DNA of 41,253 nt from contig SVNU01000008.1 in NCBI GenBank assembly GCA_015066715.1, positions 1 through 41,253 of the forward strand, in the 5' to 3' direction. The stretch's first letter is position 1. The number at the start of each line of letters is the position of its first letter. The DNA is from Ruminococcus sp. (GTDB taxonomy: Bacteria; Bacillota; Clostridia; Oscillospirales; Ruminococcaceae). The position numbers and the translations under genes were made by a program. Below the pieces are notes generated by a model, which ran no database searches, was not told where the DNA came from, and worked only from the letters and a program-made list of their open reading frames with translations. Below, piece after piece: positions 1-7,917 of the stretch.

Positions 1-19
1 TCTCCCACTGAAACCCTGA

Positions 20-88
20 GGAGCAAAACTCCCTGCGACGGTTGCAATCGTCGCAACGTGATTAAGCGAGCTTATCACGTTTTGCTCC
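20..88. repeat. Three-way-junction palindrome
   Basis: An outer perfect stem, GGAGCAAAAC (20-29) with GTTTTGCTCC (79-88), encloses two further hairpins. These are TGCGACG/CGTCGCA (34-40 with 49-55) and CGTGAT-AAGC/GCTT-ATCACG (57-67 with 70-79, one bulged T). As RNA or extruded DNA this would be a compact cloverleaf-like fold. It sits about 60 bp before the dockerin gene and has no long U-tract, so it is not a standard terminator. It could be an interspersed repeat, an RNA element, or the tail of a feature lying outside the window. Confidence 0.6.
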
Positions 89-148
89 GATTTTAATTTG
101 TCATAATGGTAAAAATCCAGACATTAAAAGTAATAATAGGTGATTTAT

Positions 149-1759
149 ATGAAATTTAAAAAAATAATCAGTTTGCTTACAATAGCAGTGATGTTGTATG
201 GTTTGGAATCAGGAAGTATACATGGTATTAGTGAAACAAATGCAATGAATACAGTTGTTTCTGCTGAGAGTGCTTCTGATATAAACATTAATAGTCCTGA
301 TATGCAGACTTTTGCAACAAAAGCACAACTGATTGATAATGAATATTTTTCATTATATAACGAGTCAAAAGAAAGCAGTGGAATGACACAGAAAGTATAT
401 TTTGGGACCAGTAATGGTGAAGCTCAGTCATGGTATATTGCCGGTGGTGATAATAACGGGAATGAACTTGTGTTGCTATGTGACCCTACAAAACCGTTTA
501 TAGAGGATTTTGCTTACGAAGAAAACTGGATGAAGGAAAAAGAATATAAATCCGGCCTTGAATGGGGCGATTACGAAGAAAATCCTTTAAAGGCAGGTGA
601 TACGGTATCGTCAAATCATTATGGTGCAAGCAAGGTAAGAGATTATTTAAATGGTGATGCTTTGAAAAATTTTACAGATGCTGAGCTGGATCTGATTGTT
701 GAAATTCCTGTATATACAGATGATTTGAAAAATGAAGTGAATTTCTGTACAACAGATAAGTTGTATCTGGGTTATGGTTGTTATGGAGATACATATTTTA
801 CATTGGGAAGAAATTCAGATAATGATTTGAATTCAGGGTTGAAAGTATCATTGTTAAAAAATAATTTCTCAGTCAATTCGCCATTTGAAACATGGACTAA
901 ACCTATGTTCTGGTTACGAGCTCCTTATTTCCCTAACTTTTTCATGCTTGTTGCGACACCATATCATTACCTTATAAATTACATTACTTTGAATAAGCTT
1001 GTTATTACCCCTGCTTTAAATATGGATACATCAGATTTGCTGTTTGCTTCAATGGCAACTTCTACATCAGAAAATGCAGTTGTAAGTGATGGTATGACCT
1101 TCCGTTTTTATAACAAGAATAAAATAAAAAGTTCGGCAAAGTATACAGAAAATGAAGTGTCAGTTAATAAAGCCGCTGATGATAAAGATTTATACCTTTA
1201 TGTTCAATATAATGAAAGTGGAACTGAAAAAGTATATTCAAAAAAACTTAATGATTCTGAAACAATAAAAATGGATAATGTCAATCTTAAATATGCGAAG
1301 GTATGGCTTGAAACTGCCAATACAACAGATAATTTGGTTTATGCAAAAATGGCCGATTCTGAAATAAGTAAAACTGTTGTAGAAGATGAAATTAATTGCG
1401 TAAAGAATGAAAATAGTGCTGTAGATTATTCATATATGCTTGATTGTATAAAGAAGAAACTTGATGCACTTTCAATTGATAATAAATATGACGATATTTA
1501 TTTAAGCAGCGATAATAATACAGTAACTGTTGTATTCAGTGATTCTACATATAAGTTTAATATTAAATGGAATGTCAAAGGTGATGCTAACAATGACAAT
1601 GAAGTAAATGTTCGTGATGCAGCAGCTATTGCTTCAGCACTTGCAAAAGGTCAGGCTGACACATTGCCTGCACATGCTGATTTTAACAATGATGATAAAG
1701 TTAATGTCAGAGATGCAGCAGGGATTGCAAGCTGGCTTGCTAATGGTGGAAAACTGTAA
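149..1759 (+). CDS. Secreted dockerin-containing protein
   Basis: The start is placed at ATG 149, preceded by AGGTGA at 138-143; an in-frame GTG at 140 overlaps that ribosome binding site. The protein is about 536 aa. It opens with a basic-hydrophobic signal peptide (KFKKIISLLTIAVMLYG). The middle, about residues 60-320, resembles the DUF6273 type of extracellular domain (WYIAGG, YLNGDALKNFTDAELDLI, FWLRAPY). The last 60 residues are a type I dockerin: two EF-hand-like calcium loops (DANNDNEVNVRD and DFNNDDKVNVRD), each followed by an Ala-rich helix. Dockerins bind cohesins on cell-surface scaffolds, so the protein is probably exported and assembled into a cellulosome- or amylosome-like complex. 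No glycosidase motif is seen; the substrate is unknown. Confidence 0.85.
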   Translation: MKFKKIISLLTIAVMLYGLESGSIHGISETNAMNTVVSAESASDININSPDMQTFATKAQLIDNEYFSLYNESKESSGMTQKVYFGTSNGEAQSWYIAGGDNNGNELVLLCDPTKPFIEDFAYEENWMKEKEYKSGLEWGDYEENPLKAGDTVSSNHYGASKVRDYLNGDALKNFTDAELDLIVEIPVYTDDLKNEVNFCTTDKLYLGYGCYGDTYFTLGRNSDNDLNSGLKVSLLKNNFSVNSPFETWTKPMFWLRAPYFPNFFMLVATPYHYLINYITLNKLVITPALNMDTSDLLFASMATSTSENAVVSDGMTFRFYNKNKIKSSAKYTENEVSVNKAADDKDLYLYVQYNESGTEKVYSKKLNDSETIKMDNVNLKYAKVWLETANTTDNLVYAKMADSEISKTVVEDEINCVKNENSAVDYSYMLDCIKKKLDALSIDNKYDDIYLSSDNNTVTVVFSDSTYKFNIKWNVKGDANNDNEVNVRDAAAIASALAKGQADTLPAHADFNNDDKVNVRDAAGIASWLANGGKL

Positions 1760-2132
1760 ATGATACATTTAGTTACGAAATGGATGGTATGCTAATAAAA
1801 AAGTAACCCAAACATTTCTTATGCCTGAATCTGAATATATTCGATGTTTACACAGTTAAAAAATCAGACTATGAATTTTCAGTCGTGTAACATTATTTGA
1901 CACAACTCTAACAATTACTTTTGTTATTACATTCTTGTGAAAATTTGGTATCTTTAATGCAATCTGTTTTTAAAAAAAGACAAAAAAATATATATCAGTT
2001 GAGTGAGAAACAATGTATTTTTTATTTGTTAATTTTAACTAAAATAATGTACGCTAAATTCATTGAATAAACAAAAAATGTGAAAAAAAGGTTAAATTTT
2101 CCGTAGGACTTTTATTTTGGTTTTTTTTATGA
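1760..2132. other. AT-rich intergenic stretch
   Basis: No coding frame, RNA gene or convincing terminator is visible after the dockerin gene. The stretch is strongly A/T-rich with poly-A and poly-T tracts (for example 1970-2000 and 2121-2129) and ends at the promoter of the HdeD-like gene. Confidence 0.5.
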
Positions 2133-2138
2133 TATAAT
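2133..2138 (+). promoter_or_regulatory. Probable -10 box of hdeD-like gene
   Basis: TATAAT lies about 210 bp upstream of the HdeD-like start codon, with a T-rich tract immediately before it. No good -35 hexamer is seen at 17 bp, so the assignment rests on the -10 alone. Transcription from here would give a leader of roughly 200 nt. Confidence 0.5.
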
Positions 2139-2159
2139 ATATAATGTTAAAATTATTGT

Positions 2160-2345
2160 GAGGTGATGAAGCAGAGGGGAATTATCCTCCTCTGCTTGTG
2201 ACAGAACATCGGAAATATTAGTTTCCGATAAGTAAAATGAAGATGTCAGCAGGTATTTTACTGGTGACATAAATAAATATGGCAGCGGAGATATTACATA
2301 GTATCTTTTTGAAAAGTACGTCCCGCCGCCTGACAGAGGAGAAAT
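2160..2345 (+). promoter_or_regulatory. Structured 5' leader of hdeD-like gene
   Basis: Four or more stems lie between the promoter and the start codon. They are AAGCAGAGG/CCTCTGCTT (2169-2197), ATCGGAAA/TTTCCGAT (2208-2229), ATGTCA-g-CAG/CTG-g-TGACAT (2243-2270), and GGCAGCGG/CCGCCGCC (2281-2330, one mismatch) enclosing AGATA/TATCT. An alternative stem, AGTAAAAT (2231-2238) with ATTTTACT (2255-2262), overlaps the third and cannot easily coexist with it. The last stem ends about 5 nt before the ribosome binding site (AGAGGAGAAA, 2335-2344). This looks like a cis-regulatory RNA. It does not match a riboswitch class I can name. Confidence 0.55.
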
Positions 2346-2350
2346 AATAT

Positions 2351-2857
2351 ATGAAGGTTTTATCGATTATTTTTGGCGTTCTTATGGCTATTCTGGGAAT
2401 TTCCCTTACATTTACACCGCTGATGACATACCTGTCATCAGGATATTATCTTGCTATTATGCTTTCTGTTTATGGTATCATTGGTATCATCAATGGAATT
2501 ACAAAAAAAGAATTCAAGCTGAATTTCGTATTCGCTGTGCTTAGTGTTATTGCCGGTATATTGCTTATTGCTTTGCCTGGCTTTGTGGTACTTACAGATG
2601 CAGCACTTGTTTACTGCATGGCAGTATGGTTTATCATTGAGGGTGCAGTAGGCATTGTAAATTCTGTACAGCTCAAAAAGGCCAATGATAAAAAATGGGG
2701 ATGGATACTTGCATTTGGTATAATCGGCTTAATTGTCGGTGTGTACTCTTTATTCCATCCGATTCTTACAGCATTTGCATTGGGTGTTCTGATTGGTATT
2801 TACTTTATCCAGGCAGGACTCAATCTCGTGCTTGCAGCATTTGTAGACAAAGACTGA
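2351..2857 (+). CDS. HdeD/DUF308 family membrane protein
   Basis: The protein is 168 aa and almost entirely hydrophobic, with about six predicted membrane helices (around residues 3-20, 31-50, 56-76, 80-106, 114-134 and 140-165). Short loops contain Pro-Gly or Lys-rich turns. Size, helix count and the repeated Gly-Ile pattern match HdeD-like DUF308 proteins. These are inner-membrane proteins linked to acid stress in enterobacteria and of unknown role in Firmicutes. The ATG is well placed behind GAGGAGAAA. The gene is monocistronic, between the structured leader and a bidirectional terminator. The unusually elaborate leader suggests control at the RNA level. Confidence 0.75.
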   Translation: MKVLSIIFGVLMAILGISLTFTPLMTYLSSGYYLAIMLSVYGIIGIINGITKKEFKLNFVFAVLSVIAGILLIALPGFVVLTDAALVYCMAVWFIIEGAVGIVNSVQLKKANDKKWGWILAFGIIGLIVGVYSLFHPILTAFALGVLIGIYFIQAGLNLVLAAFVDKD

Positions 2858-2896
2858 TTAAAGAATATCAGTATACAGAAATATTACACCTCACAC

Positions 2897-2934
2897 AAAA
2901 AATCCTGCGGAATATAAACTCCGCAGGATTTTTA
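2897..2934. terminator. Bidirectional intrinsic terminator
   Basis: The stem AAAAATCCTGCGGA / TCCGCAGGATTTTT surrounds an 8-nt loop, with A-run and T-run on either side. It serves both the hdeD-like gene (+) and the convergent MFS gene (-). Confidence 0.9.
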
Positions 2935-2947
2935 TTTATGAATATTT

Positions 2948-4564
2948 TCAGCTTTTCTTTTTTGGTTTAAGCAGGAATGCAGCAATAAGAGAAGCAAGAA
3001 TTGCAAGGGACATAATGATGATGAATATAGGCATCATAGAATTATTCACACCGGCAATTACAATTTCATTGAGTGCCTCTGCCTTTTCAGCAGGAATGTC
3101 GTCTATGGTTACATTCATAACCTTTACCTTTTCAAATCCCTGCTGAAGCTTTTCTGCTGCCTGCTCACGGGTAAGTGAGCTGAACCAGTCAGGGTATTTT
3201 GATTGTTTTGAAATGAATGCACTTAATATACCGCCTGCAATACCGCTTGTAAAGAGTGAGCCTATAACTGATGTACTCATTGATGAGCCAAAGTTATTTA
3301 CAGTTGTAATCATACCTGAGCCCTGATTTGAATAACACTGGTCAATGTCTGAAAGGGCAATATTACTTGTAAGACTTAATGTACAGCCGATTCCAATACC
3401 CAGCGCAATCATTGCAGGAATCATCTGTATTCCCGAAACCATGTCGCCGTCTGAAAGCATATAATACATGTACAGAGCACCGATAAATACGCACAGAGCA
3501 CCGAATGATACTACAAAACGTGCAGGAATTTTCTGTGTAACCTTTACTGCGATAAATGCTGTTACAAACAGCATGAGTGAAAGTGGCATAAGTGTAAGAC
3601 CGGTTGCAAAGGCATTGTATTTAAGAACATTCTGCAGATAAATAGATACAACGAACATTGTGCCCATAAGGCATATCTGTACGAATAAATTGATTACAAG
3701 TACAAAGTCGTAAAGACGGCTTTTGAATACTGTTATATCAATAAGTACCGGCTTGTTCTTCTTTTTTGCATGTACCAGCCAGCAAATGAGAAGTGCGAGG
3801 AAAACAGCGCCTGTGCACAGAAGAATAAATGTTATTGATACATTTTTAATTTTAAGTCCGAAAATATTGAATGGTTCTTTTGCTTCAAACCAGCCGTATG
3901 TGGACGAAAGAAGTGCGCCTGATATTATGGATAAAAGTGACAGCATTGAAAGAATAGTGCCGGGAATATCAAATTTCTGGCTTCTGTCACCCTGCGGGCA
4001 TTCAATTCCAAGGATTGTTTTGTGGCGTATAAGTATGAATGCTACTATTAATACTTCAAGTGCAAATACAAATCTCCATGAAAGATATGTAGTGATTAAT
4101 CCGCCGAAAAGAGGTCCGACTGCAAGTGCCACAGAGGACATTGCAACATAGATGGACATTGCAACAGCACGGGCTTTTCCCTCGTAAGCAGAGGTAATCA
4201 GTGAAAGAGCTGTCGGCATCATGAGTGATGAAGCAAGACCTTCGATAATGGCCCAGCCCACAAACAGCATTGCGGTATTGACTGCAAGTGCGGCTGTTAA
4301 TGTTCCCACACCATACATTGCAACACCGAGAAGGAATACTTTCTTTTTACCGAAAATATCCGCAACCTTTGCTCCCGGAAGCATAAAGACCGCCATGGTG
4401 AGGGTGTAAATTGACATGATAGTCTGTATCGTGCCAATGTCTGTGTTTAAGTCAGCTACAAGGTTTGATATTGAAACATTCATAGCTGTGGAGTCGATAA
4501 CCATGATAAATGCCGCCATTGACAGCACTATCAGTACGCTCCATTTTCCTTTTTGTCTGGACAT
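2948..4564 (-). CDS. DHA2-type MFS drug/proton antiporter, 14 TM
   Basis: The protein is 538 aa with about 14 hydrophobic segments. It has the typical start of the EmrB/QacA (DHA2) group: WSVLIVLSMAAFIMVIDSTAMNVSI, with Asp in helix 1, then a motif-A region around residue 70 (GAKVADIFGKKKVF). It probably exports hydrophobic drugs or other toxic compounds in exchange for protons. The start codon has AAGGAGAA 7 nt upstream. A strong promoter overlapped by a perfect dyad lies about 115 bp upstream, so expression is probably controlled by a MarR- or TetR-type repressor. No such regulator gene is adjacent. Confidence 0.9.
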   Translation of the reverse strand: MSRQKGKWSVLIVLSMAAFIMVIDSTAMNVSISNLVADLNTDIGTIQTIMSIYTLTMAVFMLPGAKVADIFGKKKVFLLGVAMYGVGTLTAALAVNTAMLFVGWAIIEGLASSLMMPTALSLITSAYEGKARAVAMSIYVAMSSVALAVGPLFGGLITTYLSWRFVFALEVLIVAFILIRHKTILGIECPQGDRSQKFDIPGTILSMLSLLSIISGALLSSTYGWFEAKEPFNIFGLKIKNVSITFILLCTGAVFLALLICWLVHAKKKNKPVLIDITVFKSRLYDFVLVINLFVQICLMGTMFVVSIYLQNVLKYNAFATGLTLMPLSLMLFVTAFIAVKVTQKIPARFVVSFGALCVFIGALYMYYMLSDGDMVSGIQMIPAMIALGIGIGCTLSLTSNIALSDIDQCYSNQGSGMITTVNNFGSSMSTSVIGSLFTSGIAGGILSAFISKQSKYPDWFSSLTREQAAEKLQQGFEKVKVMNVTIDDIPAEKAEALNEIVIAGVNNSMMPIFIIIMSLAILASLIAAFLLKPKKKS

Positions 4565-4599
4565 AAAATTCTCCTTACATAAAATTATATAATAAAAGT

Positions 4600-4707
4600 A
4601 TTATATAACATCCGGAGTGAAAAGTATAAACTTTCTTCTCTGAACTTTAATTCGACAAACCAAATGTTATATAATTATATTATATAACACTATAATTGGT
4701 TTGTCAA
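4600..4707 (-). promoter_or_regulatory. MFS promoter with palindromic operator
   Basis: On the minus strand TTGACA (4707-4702) and TATAAT (4684-4679) are exactly 17 bp apart. The -10 lies inside a perfect dyad, TGTTATATAAT-TAT-ATTATATAACA (4665-4689). A second inverted repeat, GACAAACCAA (4654-4663) with TTGGTTTGTC (4697-4706), brackets the whole promoter and overlaps the -35. A third ATTATATAACA half-site lies downstream at 4600-4610. A repressor on the dyad would block RNA polymerase directly, a layout typical of MarR/TetR control of efflux pumps. Confidence 0.8.
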
Positions 4708-4822
4708 CAATTTATATATTTAAAAGCATATTTGTATATTTTTTATGCAGGATTGTATTTAAAAATGAATATTTTTACAGAAGTGCAGAATAGTGTATAT
4801 AAAGGTAATACGCTTTAACACA

Positions 4823-5536
4823 TTATTCGTCTTCGGTAATTTCAATAAAGCTTCTGCCGACCTTACTTTTGAGATAATCCTTCTTTTTCCCGAAGAAAAG
4901 CTGGGTAGAGCCGATATGCAGAATGTGTGACGCATATTTTACAGCGGCATTGATGTCATGTGAAACCATGATAATTGTAATGCCGTCATTTTTATTTAAA
5001 TCTGCAATAAGCTCGTACATTTCATTTGAAGCCTTAGGGTCAAGACCTGTAACAGGTTCATCAAGGAGCAGAAGCTTTCTTGCAGCGCAAAGTGCCCTTG
5101 CAAGAAGCACACGCTGCTGCTGACCGCCTGACAGTTCACGATAACAGCGTGAGGCAAGGTTTTGGATGTCAAGACGGTTCATAATATCCGCAGCAAGCTT
5201 TTTTTCAGATGAACTGAAAAAAGGACGTATTCCGCTTCTTGTCACACATCCTGAACGAACGATTTCCTTGACGGAAGCAGGGAAGTCTCTCTGTACAACT
5301 GTTTGCTGAGGAAGATAGCCGATTTCATTTCTTCCAAGACCGCCGCTTGTGTTTATTTCACCGCTCATCTGTGATTTGAGATTTAAAAGAGCTTTTATAA
5401 GCGTACTTTTTCCTGAACCGTTTTCTCCGAGAATATACAGATAGTCGCCTTCGTTTACACTGAAATTAATTCCTTCTGTTACAATGCTTCCTTCGTATCC
5501 CAAAGTTACATTGCTGCATTCAAGCAAAGCATTCAT
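4823..5536 (-). CDS. ABC transporter ATPase, metal (ZnuC/AdcC-like) type
   Basis: This 237-aa nucleotide-binding subunit carries every motif: Walker A GENGSGKST (about 38-46), Q-loop YLPQQ, signature LSGGQQQRV, Walker B LLLLDEPVTG and switch His VSHD. The LGYEGSIVTEGINFSVNEGD start and the short length fit the zinc/manganese import ATPases (ZnuC, AdcC, MntB type). The permease and the metal-binding protein that normally sit beside it are absent on both sides. It may pair with subunits elsewhere, or its operon was broken: fragments of other genes lie just upstream at 5681-5864. The ATG at 5536 follows AAGGAG. Confidence 0.85.
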   Translation of the reverse strand: MNALLECSNVTLGYEGSIVTEGINFSVNEGDYLYILGENGSGKSTLIKALLNLKSQMSGEINTSGGLGRNEIGYLPQQTVVQRDFPASVKEIVRSGCVTRSGIRPFFSSSEKKLAADIMNRLDIQNLASRCYRELSGGQQQRVLLARALCAARKLLLLDEPVTGLDPKASNEMYELIADLNKNDGITIIMVSHDINAAVKYASHILHIGSTQLFFGKKKDYLKSKVGRSFIEITEDE

Positions 5537-5574
5537 TTTTATACTCCTTAAAACTGATAATCATTTTCAAATTA

Positions 5575-5603
5575 ATTATATCATTGTTTGAAAAAAATGT
5601 CAA
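5575..5603 (-). promoter_or_regulatory. Consensus promoter of ABC ATPase gene
   Basis: TTGACA (5603-5598) and TATAAT (5580-5575) on the minus strand are separated by exactly 17 bp. They lie about 40 bp upstream of the ATPase start. No obvious Fur/Zur-type dyad overlaps them. Confidence 0.85.
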
Positions 5604-5680
5604 CTCTATGCATTGAAAAATGCTTTTTTAGTAGAATTGTGATATAATAATGTATATTATTTTTAGTAGAGGCGAATATA

Positions 5681-5864
5681 ATGAAAGCAGAAAAACAAAC
5701 ATTTACGAAACGTTTTAAAGCTGAAATAACCGACAAGCTTTCAATAAGAAGAATACTGGTTTACTGTCTTGGATTTTTTAACTGTTGCACAAGCGGCTCT
5801 TGAAAGCGGATGTATAATTTACCGTCATCAGTATAAAAACGGTTACTGGCAGATTTTTATTTAA
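5681..5864 (+). pseudogene. Two fused gene fragments
   Basis: An extended -10 (TGTGATATAAT, 5639-5648) precedes a 40-codon frame at 5681-5803. Its product, ending ...LSIRRILVYCLGFFN, reads like the N-terminus of a YczE/DUF6198-type membrane protein, then stops. A second frame (5772-5864), shifted by one register, encodes about 30 residues (TVAQAALESGCIIYRHQYKN ... WQIFI, then stop). That looks like the C-terminus of a different, unrecognised protein. The simplest reading is a deletion joining the start of one gene to the end of another. Both identities are weak. Confidence 0.5.
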
Positions 5865-5965
5865 AATTATTTTTAAATTTGAAAAAATAATCGTATATTC
5901 TTCTTTTTGTTACAAATAATAGCATTGTAAAAATCAAAAATTAAAAAAACAAGGAGAATTTAAAT

Positions 5966-6142
5966 ATGAAAGCAACAGGTATTGTAAGAAGAATAGACGA
6001 CCTTGGAAGGGTAGTTATCCCAAAGGAAATCAGACGCACAATGCGTATCCGTGAGGGTGACCCGTCACAGACAACATTGGAAAACCCCATTTCTTACTGC
6101 TATTTATTGTTAGTTCTCGCCAAAAGATTAAAGGTTACATAA
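5966..6142 (+). pseudogene. spoVT: 5' part of spoVT, truncated by element insertion
   Basis: ATG 5966 follows AAGGAGAA. Codons 1-32 give MKATGIVRRIDDLGRVVIPK and on to RTMRIREGD, the classic N-terminal AbrB-type swapped-hairpin sequence of SpoVT, a sporulation transcription factor. From codon 33 the frame enters element DNA and adds about 25 unrelated residues (PSQTTLENPISYCY ... RLKVT) before TAA, giving a 58-aa product. This lacks the last strands of the hairpin and the whole GAF-like domain, so it is probably inactive. The missing 148 codons lie at 31042-31491, 25 kb away. Confidence 0.92.
6056..6079 (+). other. attL junction of the integrated element
   Basis: Host spoVT sequence changes to element sequence inside GGTGACCC (6056-6063). 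The matching right-end sequence is GGCGACCC (31039-31046). The shared GACCC probably contains the crossover. Just inside the element is GACAACATTG (6070-6079), an exact inverted repeat of CAATGTTGTC at 31023-31032. The two become the arms of attP when the element circularises. Confidence 0.88.
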
Positions 6143-6175
6143 TGCACTTTGACGAAAGTTTTTAACAAATCTCTG

Positions 6176-6206
6176 CGTATCCGGAAGGGGTGGAATACGG
6201 TTTTAT
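6176..6206 (+). terminator. Possible terminator for recombinase in the circular form
   Basis: CGTAT-CC (6176-6182) can pair with GG-a-ATACG (6192-6199), followed by GTTTTAT. In the excised circle this lies directly downstream of the recombinase stop codon. In the integrated form it follows the truncated spoVT frame. The stem is short with one bulge. Confidence 0.4.
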
Positions 6207-6213
6207 CCCAGAC

Positions 6214-6242
6214 TTGACATAGTATGTAAATTATGATATAAT
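6214..6242 (+). promoter_or_regulatory. Promoter of abiE operon
   Basis: TTGACA (6214-6219), 17 bp, TATAAT (6237-6242), about 40 bp before the AbiEi start, which has GGAGGTG as ribosome binding site. Confidence 0.85.
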
Positions 6243-6281
6243 TTTATCAGGATAATTATACTGTGTTTCGGAGGTGTTTGT

Positions 6282-6902
6282 ATGGAGTTCTATGATTATC
6301 TGATTGACAAATACGGTTACAATGAAGTGATATTATCAAGCGAGATTGATTATATGGACTACTCTGCACCGTGGATAAAAAAGGCTGTCAAAAAACTTTG
6401 CGATGAAGGAAAGCTGATTCGATTTGAAAAAGGGATATATTATATTCCCACAGAAACCCTGCTGGGCAAGAGTAAGCTTGACCCACGCAAGGTAATAGTC
6501 AGGAAGTATCTGAAGGACGGAGAAAATGACATAGGTTATTTTTCGGGAATAACTTTTATGAATATGCTTGGGCTATCGACGCAGATGCCGAATGTGATGG
6601 AAATTTATACAAACAACGAGCCATCGAGAGTAAGAGAAGTTCCGGTCGGAACTCAGAAGGTTATTCTCAGACGTTCAAGAACAGAAATAAACAGCGATAA
6701 CGCTGCTACGATGAGCTTTCTTGAACTTATGAATTTCACAGATGCGTCATTCTATGACGATGAAAAAAGAAAAATCGTTGCTGATTTTATTGAACGTAAT
6801 GGAATCACCAAAAAAGCCATATCAACCTATTCACCGTTCTTTCCTGACAAAGCTATGAGAACGCTTATAGAAAGTGAGGTTATTTACGATGTTACACGAT
6901 GA
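6282..6902 (+). CDS. abiEi: AbiEi-type antitoxin (DUF6088)
   Basis: The protein is 206 aa. Its N-terminus (about 1-60) is a winged-helix domain with the AbiEi pattern: SSEIDYMDYSAPWIKKAVKKL, then FEKGIYYIP. The remainder is the conserved antitoxin body (IGYFSGITFMNMLGLSTQMP, EIYTNNEPSR). AbiEi is the DNA-binding antitoxin of the type IV AbiE abortive-infection system: it represses its own operon and counters AbiEii. The start follows GGAGGTGTTTGT. The 3' end overlaps the toxin start by 14 nt, indicating translational coupling. Confidence 0.88.
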   Translation: MEFYDYLIDKYGYNEVILSSEIDYMDYSAPWIKKAVKKLCDEGKLIRFEKGIYYIPTETLLGKSKLDPRKVIVRKYLKDGENDIGYFSGITFMNMLGLSTQMPNVMEIYTNNEPSRVREVPVGTQKVILRRSRTEINSDNAATMSFLELMNFTDASFYDDEKRKIVADFIERNGITKKAISTYSPFFPDKAMRTLIESEVIYDVTR

Positions 6903-7794
6903 AAAGGATTTGTTCAGACAGGTTGTTCTGACCTGTTCTGAAAACACAGGAATAGATTCAGGCATTATCGAAAAAGATTATTACGTTACAATGTTTTTAC
7001 AAAGTCTGGTTGCGAAGCAGCCACAGATTATTTTTAAGGGAGGTACTTCGCTCTCGAAATGCCACAAGCTTATAAAAAGATTTTCAGAGGACATAGACCT
7101 TAATCTGGAATGTGAAACACGTCCCACCGAGGGTCAGAGAAGGCATTTGAAGGAAAATATTATTTCAACCATATCGGAATTTGGATTTGAGCTTACAAAT
7201 CCCGACAAAGTCAGAAGCCGTCGTGATTATAACAAGTACATAATTGATTTTCCATCGGTATTTGATACGACAGTTCTGAAGCAATACCTGATTGTTGAAA
7301 CATCGGTATTTCTGCGTGCATATCCGACCAAGCAGATGAATGCGTCGAGTATTATTTATGATTTTCTAAAAGACATAAATCGGGAGGATATTATTGAACA
7401 GTATTCTCTGGAGCCGTTTACAGTAAGTGTGCAGAGTCTTGAAAGAACGTTTATAGATAAGCTGTTTGCAGTCGGCGATTATTACCTTGATAAGAAAATT
7501 ACCGAACATTCAAGGCATATCTATGACTTGTACAAATTGAGCGAGAAAATAGAAATCAATGATACTTTAAAGGATTTATACAAAATCGTCAGAAAAGAAA
7601 GAAGCGGTCATGCAGCTTGTTCCTCCGCACAGGACGGTGTGAATCTGAAATTGATACTGATAAGAGTCATTGAAGAAAAGGCATATAAGGACGATTACGA
7701 AACAATAACAGAAGGACTGCTCTTTGAAAAAGTCCCATATGCCAACGCAATAAAAGCACTTGAAAGCATTGTTGATAGTGGATTACTCGATTAA
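6889..7794 (+). CDS. abiEii: AbiEii nucleotidyltransferase toxin
   Basis: The start is set at ATG 6889 (MLHDEKDLFRQ); a GTG 15 nt upstream is possible but lies in the likely ribosome binding site AGTGAGG. The protein is 301 aa. It carries the AbiEii/AbiGii signatures: IIEKDYYVTMFLQ, then the nucleotidyltransferase motif FKGGTSLSK (about 49-57) and the metal-binding SEDIDLNL (about 66-73). Later conserved patches are SLERTFIDKLFAVGDYY and RHIYDLYKL. AbiEii-type enzymes block growth on phage infection by nucleotide transfer, shown for related toxins to act on tRNA. Paired with AbiEi, this forms a complete bacteriostatic phage-defence module. Confidence 0.9.
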   Translation: MLHDEKDLFRQVVLTCSENTGIDSGIIEKDYYVTMFLQSLVAKQPQIIFKGGTSLSKCHKLIKRFSEDIDLNLECETRPTEGQRRHLKENIISTISEFGFELTNPDKVRSRRDYNKYIIDFPSVFDTTVLKQYLIVETSVFLRAYPTKQMNASSIIYDFLKDINREDIIEQYSLEPFTVSVQSLERTFIDKLFAVGDYYLDKKITEHSRHIYDLYKLSEKIEINDTLKDLYKIVRKERSGHAACSSAQDGVNLKLILIRVIEEKAYKDDYETITEGLLFEKVPYANAIKALESIVDSGLLD

Positions 7795-7800
7795 GCACTG

Positions 7801-7835
7801 CACCCCACAGCCGATTTGATTTCGGTTGTGGGGTG
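7801..7835 (+). terminator. abiE terminator
   Basis: A 14-bp stem, CACCCCACAGCCGA / TCGGTTGTGGGGTG (one wobble), starts 6 nt after the abiEii stop. Only a short T-rich tail follows. Confidence 0.8.
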
Positions 7836-7917
7836 TTCTGCAATTAAAATCGCACGCGTGCGTTATGTAACTAAAAAACAAGGATTTTGCAATCTCTTAC
7901 AGGAGTACCGATTCCTC

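Noticed and set aside
2160-2345. Leader considered as a yybP-ykoY or NiCo-type metal riboswitch
   Set aside because: The conserved cores of those classes could not be found; only general hairpin content is certain.
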